Positions 17,763 to 26,746 of a stretch of DNA of 64,000 nt are shown one piece after another (position 1 is the first letter of the stretch; each line of letters begins with the position of its first letter). The position numbers and the translations under genes are program-made. Below the pieces are notes generated by a model, which was not told the origin of the DNA, searched no databases, and worked only from the letters and a program-made list of their open reading frames with translations. This DNA is from Holdemanella hominis (lineage in GTDB: Bacteria; Bacillota_I; Bacilli_A; Erysipelotrichales; Erysipelotrichaceae): positions 1-64,000 of the forward strand of contig NZ_JACRWH010000001.1 in the NCBI RefSeq assembly GCF_014306155.1, given 5' to 3'.

Positions 17763-19820
17763 CTATAATCCTAAAAAAACCAGTAATGGTGAAATGAGAA
17801 TATCAATTAATTTAATACCAATAAATGGACAAATTACGCCTCCTAAACCATAAATCATCATGTTTCTTCCCAATAGTTTAGATGCACTCATAGGTTTATA
17901 TTTGACACCTTTCATAGCTAACGGTATTAGGAAGGGAATAATAATCGCATTAAAGATTAATGCCGATAAAATTGCACTTGATGGAGAGCTAAGTCCCATA
18001 ATATTTAAGACGTTCATTTGTGGAATTGCAATTGTAAAAATTGCTGGAATAATTGCAAAATATTTTGCAATATCATTTGCTATAGAAAATGTTGTTAACG
18101 ATCCTCTTGTAATCAATAATTGCTTACCAATTTCTACTACCTCTAATATTTTCGTTGGATCCGAATCTAAATCTACCATGTTAGCTGCTTCTTTGGCAGC
18201 AGTAGTTCCGCTATTCATTGCTATTCCTACATTAGCTTGGGCTAAGGCTGGTGCATCATTTGTTCCATCACCAGTCATAGCTACAATTTTTCCTAATGAT
18301 TGTTCTTTTTTTATTGCTTCTATTTTATCTTCGGGTTTACATTCAGCAATATAGCCATCAACACCAGCTTCAGCAGCAATAGTTGCAGCTGTTAAAGGAT
18401 TATCCCCTGTGCACATAATCGTTTTAATACCAATCTTACGTAAACGATCAAATCTTTCTGTCAATCCTGGTTTTACTGTATCTTTTAAATAAATAACACC
18501 TAAAATCTTGTCATTAGCACAAACTACCAACGGAGTCCCTCCTAATTTTGAAATATTTTCCACTTTTTCATTTAAATCAGAAGGAATTAATCCATTTAAA
18601 TTTTTTACATAATTAATAATGGCTTCACCAGAGCCTTTTCTTATTTTAGTACCATCTTCAAGATCAATCCCACTCATTTTGCTACTAGCTGTAAATTCAA
18701 TGAATGTTGCATTCTTGTAATCATCAATATTTAATGTAACTCCCATCTTTTCAGCTAATTCTACTGTTGATTTCCCTTCAGGTGTCGTATCTTTTAACGA
18801 TGCAATACATGCATATTTCACAAGATCCGTTTCATCTACACCGTCAACATTAATAAAATCACTCGCCAATCTATTTCCGAATGTAATAGTACCTGTTTTA
18901 TCTAAAATCATTGTATCAACATCACCACATGCTTCTACTGCCTTTCCAGATAGTGCAATAACATTAAATCTAGTAACACGATCCATACCTGCAATACCAA
19001 TTGCACTAAGTAATGCCCCAATTGTGGTTGGGATTAAGCATACTGTTAATGCTACTAACGTTGAAATTGGAATTTTAACATTTAGGTATGTAGCGAGAGG
19101 ATATAATGTGACGATTACTATTAAAAATATAATAGTTAAAGATACTAACAAAGTATTCAAGGCAATTTCATTTGGAGTTTTCTTTCTAGAAGCGCCTTCG
19201 ACCATAGAAATCATTTTATCCAAGAACGAATGACCTGGATCTGTTGATATTTCAATTTTAATCCAATCAGAAACAACAGTAGTACCCCCGGTAACTGAAG
19301 CAAAATCTCCTCCTGCTTCTTTTGTGACAGGAGCCGATTCACCAGTTATCGCTGATTCATCAACACTAGCAATACCATCTATAATTTCACCATCACTAGG
19401 AATTAATTCACCAGTTTTAACAAGTACAATATCACCTTTTTTTAGTTCACTACTAGATACTTCCTTTTCAGATCCATCATCTAAAATCAAACGTGCTTTC
19501 GTATCTTTTTTTGTCTTTTTTAAAGTATCTGCTTGTGCTTTGCCACGTCCTTCAGCAACGGACTCAGCAAAATTTGCAAACAATAATGTGACAAACAAAA
19601 TAATCGCAACTATTGCATTATATAGGCTTAAATTACTTCCTTCATCATGAAACAAATGAGGAAAAAAAACTAATATTGTACATAAAATAAATCCAACTTC
19701 TACAACAAACATAACCGGATTTTTTATCATATATTTTGGAGATAACTTTGTAAAAGCACCTTTAATTGAAGAATAGAAGATATCTTTCGTAATAAATTGC
19801 TTCTTTTCTTTTTTACTCAT
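17763..19820 (-). CDS. kdpB: potassium-transporting P-type ATPase subunit B
   Basis: A 685-residue catalytic subunit, normal for the family. It has the TGES actuator motif, the phosphorylation motif DKTGTIT (Asp about 306), GDNPLTA, the hinge MTGDGTNDAPALAQA, and about seven membrane helices. It hydrolyses ATP to drive K+ import through KdpA. It starts 11 bases after the kdpA stop. Confidence 0.95.
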   Translation of the reverse strand: MSKKEKKQFITKDIFYSSIKGAFTKLSPKYMIKNPVMFVVEVGFILCTILVFFPHLFHDEGSNLSLYNAIVAIILFVTLLFANFAESVAEGRGKAQADTLKKTKKDTKARLILDDGSEKEVSSSELKKGDIVLVKTGELIPSDGEIIDGIASVDESAITGESAPVTKEAGGDFASVTGGTTVVSDWIKIEISTDPGHSFLDKMISMVEGASRKKTPNEIALNTLLVSLTIIFLIVIVTLYPLATYLNVKIPISTLVALTVCLIPTTIGALLSAIGIAGMDRVTRFNVIALSGKAVEACGDVDTMILDKTGTITFGNRLASDFINVDGVDETDLVKYACIASLKDTTPEGKSTVELAEKMGVTLNIDDYKNATFIEFTASSKMSGIDLEDGTKIRKGSGEAIINYVKNLNGLIPSDLNEKVENISKLGGTPLVVCANDKILGVIYLKDTVKPGLTERFDRLRKIGIKTIMCTGDNPLTAATIAAEAGVDGYIAECKPEDKIEAIKKEQSLGKIVAMTGDGTNDAPALAQANVGIAMNSGTTAAKEAANMVDLDSDPTKILEVVEIGKQLLITRGSLTTFSIANDIAKYFAIIPAIFTIAIPQMNVLNIMGLSSPSSAILSALIFNAIIIPFLIPLAMKGVKYKPMSASKLLGRNMMIYGLGGVICPFIGIKLIDILISPLLVFLGL

Positions 19821-19831
19821 TTTTATTCCTC

Positions 19832-21574
19832 CTATAATGTCAACATCTCTGCAACTGGTCCTAATGCAATTGCAGGTAAAAATGTTAGTGCTGCAAAAAT
19901 ATAAACAACAATTACTAATATAATTGCAAATGTTAGAGTATTAGTTTTTAAAGTTCCTGTAGATTCGTTAATATCTATTTTATTCATCAAACTACCAGCA
20001 ATACCTAGTTGAATGATTATTGGCAAATATCGAGCTAAAAACATGACTATACCACAACTCATATTCCAAAATAATGAATTATCTAATAAACCTTCAAAAC
20101 CTGAACCATTATTAGCTGCTGATGAAGCAAACTCATATAAAACTTGCGATAAACCATGAAAACTAGGATTCGTAATACCGTTAACACCTTCTGGAATAGA
20201 TACAGCTAAAGCACTAAAACCTAAAATCAATAATGGATGAATAATAATACATAAAGCTGCAAGTTTCATTTCTTTTCCTTCAATTTTTTTACCAAGATAT
20301 TCGGGTGTTCTACCAATCATCAAGCCACAAATAAACACGGCAATAATGGCATAGATTAACATATTCATAAGCCCAACACCAGCTCCACCAAAAACAACAT
20401 TCAACATCATATGCATTAATGGAACTAATCCACCTAATGGCGTTAATGTATCATGCATGTTATTGACGGATCCAGTTGTAAAAGATGTTGTCGCAGTAGT
20501 AAATAATGCGGATTGTGCAACACCAAATCTTACTTCTTTTCCTTCCATATTACCAAAAGTTTCTGTGATACCTGCTTGTGCTACTGCATGGTTTCCTAGC
20601 GATTCACTCCAAAAACAAACTCCTAAACCAATAACAAATAATATTGACATAGCAACGAAAATTGTTCTTCCTTCCTTGCCCATCCACACTTTGTTTGCTC
20701 TATTGCAATTTTTAGTTGACAAAGTATAAACTCTGTTATTTGCTTTTGATTCTTCATGCTTATCATATGCCATTCTACCAAAAACAAAAATACAAGAAAC
20801 CGGCAAAATCATCATTGAAAATAATTCGATAATATTTGTAATAATTGTTGGATTTTCTAAAGGTGTAGCTGAATTGGCACCTAAAAATCCCCCACCATTT
20901 GTTCCTAAATGTTTAATAGATTCTAATGCTGCTATAGGACCAGATGCAATTTCTTGAATTTTTCCTTCTATTGTTGTTAATTCAATATTTGAATTCAAAT
21001 TTTGTGGAACACCTTGCCATACAAGAAATAATCCAATAATCATTGATAAAGGTAATAAAAATCGGTTAATGATTCGGATAAAATCAACATAGAAATTACC
21101 CATTTTTTTACCTAACAAACCTCTAATCATAGCAATACATGCAGAAAAACCCGTTGCAGCAGAAGTAAACATCATCATAATAATCACAAGCATTTGAGAT
21201 AAATATGATAATCCAGATTCTCCAGCATAATGTTGTAAATTCGTATTTGTCATAAAAGATATAATGGTATTAAAAGACAATGATTCTTCCATACCACTAA
21301 TACCATTTGGATTTAAAAATCCAATTGATTGAATTCTTAAAATCAAATACCCAATGAAAACTAGGCATAAATTGACCATCAACAATGACATAGCATATTT
21401 TTTCCAAGTCATCGTTGATGTATCTATTTTTAGTATCCTAAACACAAAATTATCCATTTTATCAAATACTGGATCTGCAAATGTTCTCTTACCAACAGAC
21501 ACATGGTAAACATAATTTCCAATCGGAAAGATGATAACCATAAACAATAATAATGTACAAACTATCTGTACCAT
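19832..21574 (-). CDS. kdpA: potassium-transporting ATPase subunit A
   Basis: A 580-residue channel-like subunit with about ten membrane helices and the four selectivity-filter loops of the SKT superfamily; GTNGGGFLGANSATPLENP and the TTSFTTGSVNNMHDT segment are diagnostic. It binds and conducts K+ in the KdpFABC complex. It is preceded on the same strand by a TPR gene and KdpF rather than directly by KdpF. Confidence 0.95.
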   Translation of the reverse strand: MVQIVCTLLLFMVIIFPIGNYVYHVSVGKRTFADPVFDKMDNFVFRILKIDTSTMTWKKYAMSLLMVNLCLVFIGYLILRIQSIGFLNPNGISGMEESLSFNTIISFMTNTNLQHYAGESGLSYLSQMLVIIMMMFTSAATGFSACIAMIRGLLGKKMGNFYVDFIRIINRFLLPLSMIIGLFLVWQGVPQNLNSNIELTTIEGKIQEIASGPIAALESIKHLGTNGGGFLGANSATPLENPTIITNIIELFSMMILPVSCIFVFGRMAYDKHEESKANNRVYTLSTKNCNRANKVWMGKEGRTIFVAMSILFVIGLGVCFWSESLGNHAVAQAGITETFGNMEGKEVRFGVAQSALFTTATTSFTTGSVNNMHDTLTPLGGLVPLMHMMLNVVFGGAGVGLMNMLIYAIIAVFICGLMIGRTPEYLGKKIEGKEMKLAALCIIIHPLLILGFSALAVSIPEGVNGITNPSFHGLSQVLYEFASSAANNGSGFEGLLDNSLFWNMSCGIVMFLARYLPIIIQLGIAGSLMNKIDINESTGTLKTNTLTFAIILVIVVYIFAALTFLPAIALGPVAEMLTL

Positions 21575-21588
21575 AAATGACCCTCCAT

Positions 21589-21984
21589 TTACATAAATTT
21601 ATTTTTTTCAACGACATGTGCGATATGTCTACTATCATATTTAATCTCATATTTTTGCTCGCTTTTAGAACAGTCTGACTCTTCATAAAAAAATCTATGC
21701 ATCGTTTCAAAACTACTAAAATTAGACATATTTTCTCGAGCAGGTAAATAAGTTGGATCTAAACACCACGCCGCTCTAAAATGTTTCATTGCTAGAATAT
21801 GATTGCGTTTTTTTTCATATATAATCCCTAATAAATTATGAGGTATAGCAGAATTTGGATGTTTTGACATAAAATTGCAAATAATTTGAATAGCTTCTTG
21901 TAATTTACCAGAACAAATAAGCTTTTTCATTTCTAAACAAAAGTATTTTTCATTTTCCTCATCGCCGTTGAGTATAGTATTCAT
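21589..21984 (-). CDS. TPR-like protein inside the kdp operon
   Basis: A 131-residue cytoplasmic protein with helical-repeat character: residues about 18-90 (LICSGKLQEAIQIICNFMSKHP...IPHNLLGIIYEKK...AMKHFRAAWCLDPTY) read as two TPR units. The C-terminus is charged. It starts after an AGGAAGGTAAT ribosome site and ends 14 bases before kdpA. Similar TPR proteins are found in some clostridial kdp operons; their role in the pump or in signalling is not known to me. Confidence 0.75.
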   Translation of the reverse strand: MNTILNGDEENEKYFCLEMKKLICSGKLQEAIQIICNFMSKHPNSAIPHNLLGIIYEKKRNHILAMKHFRAAWCLDPTYLPARENMSNFSSFETMHRFFYEESDCSKSEQKYEIKYDSRHIAHVVEKNKFM

Positions 21985-22011
21985 ATTACCTTCCTCTTTC
22001 TATAATATAAG

Positions 22012-22089
22012 TTAAAATTTATCTGGGTTTACCAAAGCATACAAAAGATAACAAGAAAGTAATATAATAATTACTATCATAATAAACAT
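22012..22089 (-). CDS. kdpF: potassium-transporting ATPase subunit F (25 residues)
   Basis: The peptide is one hydrophobic helix ending LLYALVNPDKF, matching the YALxNxxxF ending of KdpF, the small stabilising subunit of the Kdp complex. A strong GAGGTGAT ribosome site lies five bases before the ATG. It precedes the TPR gene in the operon. Confidence 0.85.
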   Translation of the reverse strand: MFIMIVIIILLSCYLLYALVNPDKF

Positions 22090-22101
22090 TTATCATCACC
22101 T

Positions 22102-22194
22102 CTATCTTTTTAATTCTTTATCAATCCAATTTACAAACCCTGTCATAAGAAAAAACGAAATAACTAAAATAGATAACATGATTACATCAATCAT
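22102..22194 (-). CDS. 30-residue single-helix membrane peptide leading the kdp operon
   Basis: The ATG at 22194 follows GAGGAGGAAATTT. Residues 4-21 form a hydrophobic helix, then NWIDKELKR. The strong ribosome site, spacing of 12 bases to kdpF and KdpF-like size argue for a real gene. It may be a second small Kdp accessory subunit; no family is assigned. Confidence 0.6.
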   Translation of the reverse strand: MIDVIMLSILVISFFLMTGFVNWIDKELKR

Positions 22195-22243
22195 AAATTT
22201 CCTCCTCACCATTAAATTCACAATCTCTTTATCCTTAGGACAG

Positions 22244-22259
22244 AAGTATTTTAATACTT
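22244..22259. promoter_or_regulatory. palindrome upstream of the kdp operon
   Basis: AAGTATT-TT-AATACTT lies about 50 bases before the first kdp small gene, followed upstream by AT-rich repeats (about 22285-22320). It is a candidate KdpE or other operator; no clear -35/-10 pair could be fixed. Confidence 0.4.
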
Positions 22260-22367
22260 TCAGAATTAAAATAGGTTTAAAAAAAAGAACTTAAAATTAA
22301 AATTAAATTAAAATTAAATACTAGCTTAACGCTATACTATACAAACTATACTTTTGTAGCAAGCACA

Positions 22368-22430
22368 GTAAGTGTGTACCCACTTACCGAAAATTGATGA
22401 AGCAGCCCCTTATGGAACTGCTTCTTTTTT
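22368..22430 (+). other. oriT-like inverted repeat followed by intrinsic terminator
   Basis: GTAAGTG (22368-22374) and CACTTAC (22381-22387) form a 7-bp inverted repeat with a 6-base loop. It is followed by a GAAGCAG/CTGCTTC hairpin (22399-22405, 22418-22424) and a T run. The truncated mobC lies 65 bases further on. This arrangement resembles the transfer origins of small mobilizable elements. The nic site is not known. Confidence 0.5.
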
Positions 22431-22495
22431 TAGCAATTTTAACTTGTTAGGGAGAACTCTAAGGCCCCATTTTTTAGGCAAAGGAAGTGATTGTC

Positions 22496-22624
22496 GTGAC
22501 ACATAGAACTAGAAATGTTCAGCTCAAAATTAATTTAACTGAAGAAGAAAAAGCATTATTTCAAAAGAAAATGAAGATGGCTAATTGTAAGACCATGAAC
22601 CATTTTATAATACCATTCGCTTAA
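22496..22624 (+). pseudogene. truncated MobC-like relaxosome accessory protein
   Basis: The GTG start follows AAAGGAAGTGATT. The 42-residue product (RTRNVQLKINLTEEEKALF...MANCKTMNHFI) is the N-terminal ribbon-helix-helix part of MobC proteins, which help the relaxase at oriT. It stops before the family's usual full length and no relaxase follows, so it is a relic of a mobilizable element. Confidence 0.65.
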
Positions 22625-23156
22625 TTTTCTGTAGTTTTTATGAAAACAATGCCTTTTATAATACCAATCAAACGAATTTAGAGCAATTTATAAAGAATAT
22701 AGCAACTTTTTTAATGTCAACCGTCTATTTTTCGACGTCTTTTTTTGAAAACAGCGACTTTTATAATAACAATATGTAATATTTTACTGCGTTTAACCTC
22801 AATAACACATAATTCCTATATTCAAAACACATGTATAGCGTATTTTTCACTTATATTTTGAAAGACACATTAAAAAAGGTGTCATTTAAAATCAAACGTT
22901 AAAAGTTCAATGATATCAGTAACCCATCAACATTAAAAAGGGCGTCATATTAACTATGTGGTATTAAATTAGTTGCTATATTTTCTTCATGAATTTAATA
23001 ACAAAAATGAGCAACCCCCGTTAATCAGAGAGTTGCTCTTTTATTAAATCTATATACTACGCTTTACTATTTGTAGTTATCTTGCCATTTTGAATTGGCG
23101 TAAGTGTGGCGTAAATGTGTAAATTTACAACCAAAAATTACTAATTTGTTTAATCC
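22625..23156. other. AT-rich spacer with short direct repeats
   Basis: No gene of credible length. Three imperfect copies of TTTTATAATACCAAT occur at about 22600, 22653 and 22755, and two copies of an ACATTAAAAAGG(T/G)(G/C)GTCAT-like unit at about 22868 and 22930. These may be old element termini or protein-binding iterons. Confidence 0.4.
23009..23044 (-). terminator. probable ancestral lysS terminator
   Basis: GAGCAAC (23009-23015) pairs with GTTGCTC (23032-23038), with T-rich flanks on both sides. It lies about 110 bases downstream of the left lysS 3' copy on the minus strand and is usable in either direction. Confidence 0.6.
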
Positions 23157-23614
23157 TAGTAAAGCTTAGCTCCTGCAGGAATCTTGTCATCAACCATCAA
23201 TAAGTTTAGTCCTTCATGACCATTTTCTTCATGAACAGCTGAGATCAACATACCTTCAGAATTAATACCCATCATTTTTCTTGGTGGTAAGTTTACAATC
23301 GCAATTGCAGTCTTTCCAACCAATTCTTCTGGTTCATAATATTCGTGAATTCCGCTTAAAATAACGCGATCTTTACGTTGGCCATCATCCAAAGTGAACT
23401 TTAATAGCTTCTTAGATTTTTCTACAGCTTCACAAGCTAAGATCTTAACAGCACGGAAATCCGACTTACTGAATGTTTCAAAATCTACCATATCTGTGAA
23501 GATTGGTTCGATTTTTACATTCGAGAAATCAACCTTTACAGGTGCAGCTTCCACTAGTTTTTTAGCTTTTGCTTTCTTGTTTGAATCCCCCAAGTTCTTC
23601 ATGTGAGGGAATAA
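23156..23614 (-). pseudogene. duplicated 3' end of lysS (tRNA-binding domain only)
   Basis: This encodes the last 148 residues of LysRS, a complete EMAP/MetG-C-type OB fold (KVDFSNVKIEPIF... through IPAGAKLY), nearly identical to the intact gene. The catalytic core is missing. An ATG at 23602 could in principle give a free Trbp111-like protein, but I see no ribosome site. It is best read as the original chromosomal 3' end displaced by integration of the element to its right. Confidence 0.85.
23157..23614. repeat. 458-bp direct repeat, left copy (attachment-site duplication)
   Basis: This is identical to 37642-38099 except for five bases, all within the first 50 or so bases (the coding 3' end). 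Identity stops sharply at 23614/38099, next to the integrase gene, so the recombination core probably lies near CTTCATGTGAGGGAATAA. Confidence 0.9.
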
Positions 23615-23664
23615 CCAACAAGTGTAGCAAGTGTTATTTTCACTTTATTTAAAGCAATTTTAAT

Positions 23665-24846
23665 TCAACTCATATATCTTTTATCCAGAATTGGGTCTTT
23701 TTCGCGTCTCACCAAAGTATTTTTACTGTTAAATGTGTCCTGAATAGCATCAATTTTATTTTGTTCAGATACCTGAGTATAGATCTGTAATGTCGTTCTT
23801 ATATCTGAATGTCTAGCTAATTCGGCTGTTGTTTTAACATCTACACCATTATGAATTAAATTCGTTACAAACGAATGTCTTAACATATGACATCTAAACT
23901 TAATTCCTAAATTCTTTGAATGATTATGAAATACAATATCTAGATCACCAGGACTTAAAAAGTTACCATCTTCTTTACAACATATCAAATCGTATGGATT
24001 ATATTGAAACCACTGCAATAGAATTTCTTTCAATGGTAAACATAAGGGGATTTTTGATTTACTTCCTTTAGTTTTCATTCGTTCAGTTAAATGATATTCT
24101 GATCGTTTTAATCCATGATATTCCAATCGCTTCGATATATAGATATAGTTGTTTTCAAAATCTACATCATCTTTGGTAAGTGCCAACGTTTCGCTTTTCC
24201 TGGTTCCTAAAAAGTAGCCCAGGTACAAAAAGACACACATTGAATAAGTTGAAAATGTTGCTTTTCTTCCCTGCTTCGTCTCTAACATAGAATCTATGAT
24301 TTGTTCTATTTGTTCAAGTGTAACAACTTCATATTCTTGTTTGTTTTCAATTCCACGTATTTCAATCATTGGCATTGGATTTTCTCGAATATATCCTACT
24401 TTTTGAGCATATTTGAAAGTTACACAAAATACTTTCTTAATATTCTTATTTGTTGCTTTACCAAACTGATCTAAACTGTTAAAATATTTCTGTATTGATA
24501 AGTAATGTAGGTCAGCGATTTTCGCTTGGCCTATCTTTTTTTTAACATGATTATTATAAGTGTTCCTATAATACATTTCTGTAGACTTCGCATATTTATA
24601 CTTTCCTTCAACTTCCATATATTCTTCAAACACTTCATCAAATGTTAGGTTAATGGCATCCATCTTCCCATCATTTTCTAATAATTCTTGTTGTTTTTTT
24701 ATACCAAATTTTTCAGCATCAGCTTTTGAAGCAAACCCACTCTTCGCAAAACGTTTTTTTATACCATATTCATCTTTGTAATAAAACTTTACAGTCCAGG
24801 TATATCCTTTTTTATTCTTCTTTGATTCTCTTTTTTGAAAATACAT
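23665..24846 (-). CDS. int: tyrosine recombinase/integrase of the lysS element
   Basis: A 393-residue phage-type integrase. Residues about 1-55 form an AP2-like arm-binding domain (WTVKFYYKDEYGIKKR, then FASKADAEKF), about 60-160 the SAM-like core-binding domain, and about 175-380 the catalytic domain with Arg in LGTRKSE, HMLRHSF, RHSD and the nucleophile Tyr in QIYTQ. It lies 51 bases inside the lysS repeat boundary, the expected position for the enzyme that made the insertion. Confidence 0.92.
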   Translation of the reverse strand: MYFQKRESKKNKKGYTWTVKFYYKDEYGIKKRFAKSGFASKADAEKFGIKKQQELLENDGKMDAINLTFDEVFEEYMEVEGKYKYAKSTEMYYRNTYNNHVKKKIGQAKIADLHYLSIQKYFNSLDQFGKATNKNIKKVFCVTFKYAQKVGYIRENPMPMIEIRGIENKQEYEVVTLEQIEQIIDSMLETKQGRKATFSTYSMCVFLYLGYFLGTRKSETLALTKDDVDFENNYIYISKRLEYHGLKRSEYHLTERMKTKGSKSKIPLCLPLKEILLQWFQYNPYDLICCKEDGNFLSPGDLDIVFHNHSKNLGIKFRCHMLRHSFVTNLIHNGVDVKTTAELARHSDIRTTLQIYTQVSEQNKIDAIQDTFNSKNTLVRREKDPILDKRYMS

Positions 24847-24914
24847 AATTCCTCCATTATCTTTTTCATCTTAAGATTCTCAAAAAAGACCAATAGTATT
24901 ATAGTTCATGAGAA

Positions 24915-25190
24915 CTATAATACTAAAGCATTTTTATCTAAATCATGTACTTTTTTAAAAGATTCAATGGCTTTTGTTCGATTTGAAACATCTAAACCTT
25001 CATAATCATGTTGAAATTGTTTGATGGCTTCATACGAAAACATATAACGTCTTCCAATTCGAATTGCTTTTAAACAACCAACTTCACTAAGCATAACAAC
25101 ATTATCTTTATGACATCCAATCATATCTGCAACTTCTTCGCGAGTGTACATGCGAATATCAGCCGGCACCAAACTATTTTCTTTTCCCAT
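24915..25190 (-). CDS. helix-turn-helix excisionase-like protein
   Basis: A 91-residue protein with an N-terminal HTH_17/MerR-like motif (YTREEVADMIGCHKDNVVMLSEVG, then IRIGRRYMFSYEAIKQF), the usual architecture of excisionases and recombination directionality factors next to tyrosine integrases. It is separated from int by 68 bases on the same strand. A role in excision is inferred from family and place. Confidence 0.75.
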   Translation of the reverse strand: MGKENSLVPADIRMYTREEVADMIGCHKDNVVMLSEVGCLKAIRIGRRYMFSYEAIKQFQHDYEGLDVSNRTKAIESFKKVHDLDKNALVL

Positions 25191-25206
25191 CTTCTATACC
25201 TCCTTA

Positions 25207-25449
25207 TCACTTATGTACATCCATTTTTAGAATTGATAAACTAGAATATTTTCTCAAACGTAAATCTAGTGTCATATCACACTGAACTCCACGTTTATAA
25301 CATTCTTTATTTTCTACATCACGATCCAATAATTCATACGCTTTACCGGTTTCATCTTCAACACGCACAATTAAATATTCATTATTCGTTTTTGAAGATG
25401 TTTTTATTTCAACCCCTCTAATCTCTAAATTATTCGCCACAACTTTCAT
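25207..25449 (-). CDS. small element protein, possibly OB-fold
   Basis: An 80-residue beta-rich protein (IRGVEIKTSSKTNNEYLIVRVEDETGKAYELLDRD). The start overlaps the end of rep by 20 bases, suggesting translational coupling. The pattern could be a small OB-fold, for example single-strand DNA binding in replication, but I cannot assign a family. Confidence 0.6.
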   Translation of the reverse strand: MKVVANNLEIRGVEIKTSSKTNNEYLIVRVEDETGKAYELLDRDVENKECYKRGVQCDMTLDLRLRKYSSLSILKMDVHK

Positions 25450-26173
25450 CGTCTTCTTCCTCCTGGTTTTTATTTACTGTTCCTGCAACTTGCTCTTTAA
25501 TCATTTTCATTCTTTTTTCGACAGCCTCTTTATTATGATGTAACGATTTGATCAATGAATTAAAATAATATGTGCTATTCGTAGCTACTTCATAATAATC
25601 ATCTTGATACATCATACGGACTATCAAATCAAATTCTGTAATTTCACTAATATTCTCTTTTAAAATCAAATTTGCCAATTCTTTCTTTATTCTCAAAAAT
25701 TCTTTACTAGAAAGTTCCATTGTAAAACCATTAAATTCTTTTATATCTAATGGATTGTATTGGTACTTATCCGGATCATTCTTATGTGTAAAATATTCAT
25801 AAGCACCACGAACATTTCCACACGCTGTTGGATATGGTCCTTTAGTAACTTCACAATATGTTGATGCTGTATTAAATGTTGTTGGACCATCAAAACTAAC
25901 AATAATATGCCAATGTGGCTTTTTTTTGTTTCCAGCAACATCTAAATCCTGATCATGTAATGGTGAAACTGCAAACTGCAATCCAGATTGTTTTAACATC
26001 TCCATCCAATCACTTGGAGCTGATTCTGGGTACACAATATATAGCCAATGTCTTTTCTTCAATTTTTTCAATTCATTTGAATCGAATGTATCTAAACTAT
26101 AAAATGTGAATGGATCAATTGTAGTTAATGACTTTGTAGCATTCACTTTGTCTTTTAAATCTTTATTTTTCAT
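25430..26173 (-). CDS. rep: plasmid-type HUH replication initiator (Rep_2-like)
   Basis: About 247 residues. The HUH metal motif is KPHWHIIVSF (about 110-119) with an upstream LHDQD block, and a candidate catalytic Tyr lies in YEYFTHKND. This resembles rolling-circle initiators of the pMV158 RepB type. The ATG at 26173 has AGGAA 10 bases before it; the longer frame to 26239 has no ribosome site. With int and the HTH gene it forms the core of an integrated plasmid or mobilizable element that may replicate after excision. Confidence 0.82.
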   Translation of the reverse strand: MKNKDLKDKVNATKSLTTIDPFTFYSLDTFDSNELKKLKKRHWLYIVYPESAPSDWMEMLKQSGLQFAVSPLHDQDLDVAGNKKKPHWHIIVSFDGPTTFNTASTYCEVTKGPYPTACGNVRGAYEYFTHKNDPDKYQYNPLDIKEFNGFTMELSSKEFLRIKKELANLILKENISEITEFDLIVRMMYQDDYYEVATNSTYYFNSLIKSLHHNKEAVEKRMKMIKEQVAGTVNKNQEEEDDESCGE

Positions 26174-26200
26174 GTTAAAATTTCCTCGGTTAATTAATGG

Positions 26201-26227
26201 CATACAGCTACGTCTGTATGTTTTTTT
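26201..26227 (+). terminator. hairpin with T run just upstream of rep
   Basis: CATACAG-ctacgt-CTGTATG (26201-26220) followed by seven T on the plus strand, that is, antisense to rep and ending 54 bases beyond its start. It could end a copy-control antisense RNA or mark the edge of the Rep module. Confidence 0.6.
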
Positions 26228-26290
26228 ATTTATGAGCAAAATGTTATTTTATTCGTTTTCACATTTCACTCATAGGGGGATGTCGTAGAC

Positions 26291-26371
26291 ATGGAATTAA
26301 AAGGACGTATCAGAGAAGCACTTATCAAAATGATTTTGGACTTTGATATTCCTTTAGAAACCGAAGAATAA
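26291..26371 (+). CDS. 26-residue peptide upstream of xis
   Basis: The ATG follows GGGGGA by about 10 bases and encodes MELKGRIREALIKMILDFDI and a short acidic end. It may be a leader peptide or the end piece of a lost Tn916-like gene. Coding status is uncertain. Confidence 0.3.
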   Translation: MELKGRIREALIKMILDFDIPLETEE

Positions 26372-26746
26372 CAAGCAGTAACCGCAGAGCATGATTTGTT
26401 CAATCCCCTCTTTCCTGCTCTGCACCTGCTTTTACATGAAAGCAACACGCTTTCGCCACAGCTCTTTGACAACTGAATAAAGCAGACAGATACGTTTGTG
26501 AGATAGCGAGCCACGGGGACTGTACGCCACGACCTTTTCAAAAGAAAGCGAGCGACCCACGCAGTGATCCGAGAGCGACTGTTGGAAAAGTCGTTTTGCC
26601 ACGACCTATCCTCACAGAATAATGATACGTCCGCATGGTGCGGTTCTGCCCACAAGAATGGGAATAGTTGAGATACTAACGGAGCTTTCCAAAGCCGTCT
26701 GCCTGCTTGTAAAAAATGACACACAGTAAAGGGGGGTGCATAGATT

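Noticed and set aside
17860..18354. Plus-strand open frame opposite kdpB
   Set aside because: Antisense to a conserved ATPase domain; composition is that of a mirror frame.
22285..22320. AT-rich AATTAAA repeats considered as an origin or CRISPR-like array
   Set aside because: Too short and simple; no spacers and no replication gene adjacent.
22200..22330. c-di-AMP (ydaO-type) riboswitch upstream of kdp
   Set aside because: Looked for because such elements control K+ genes in Firmicutes, but the conserved segments were not visible.
23602..23602. Left lysS fragment as a functional free tRNA-binding protein
   Set aside because: Domain is intact, but there is no ribosome site or promoter; kept only as a possibility in the pseudogene entry.
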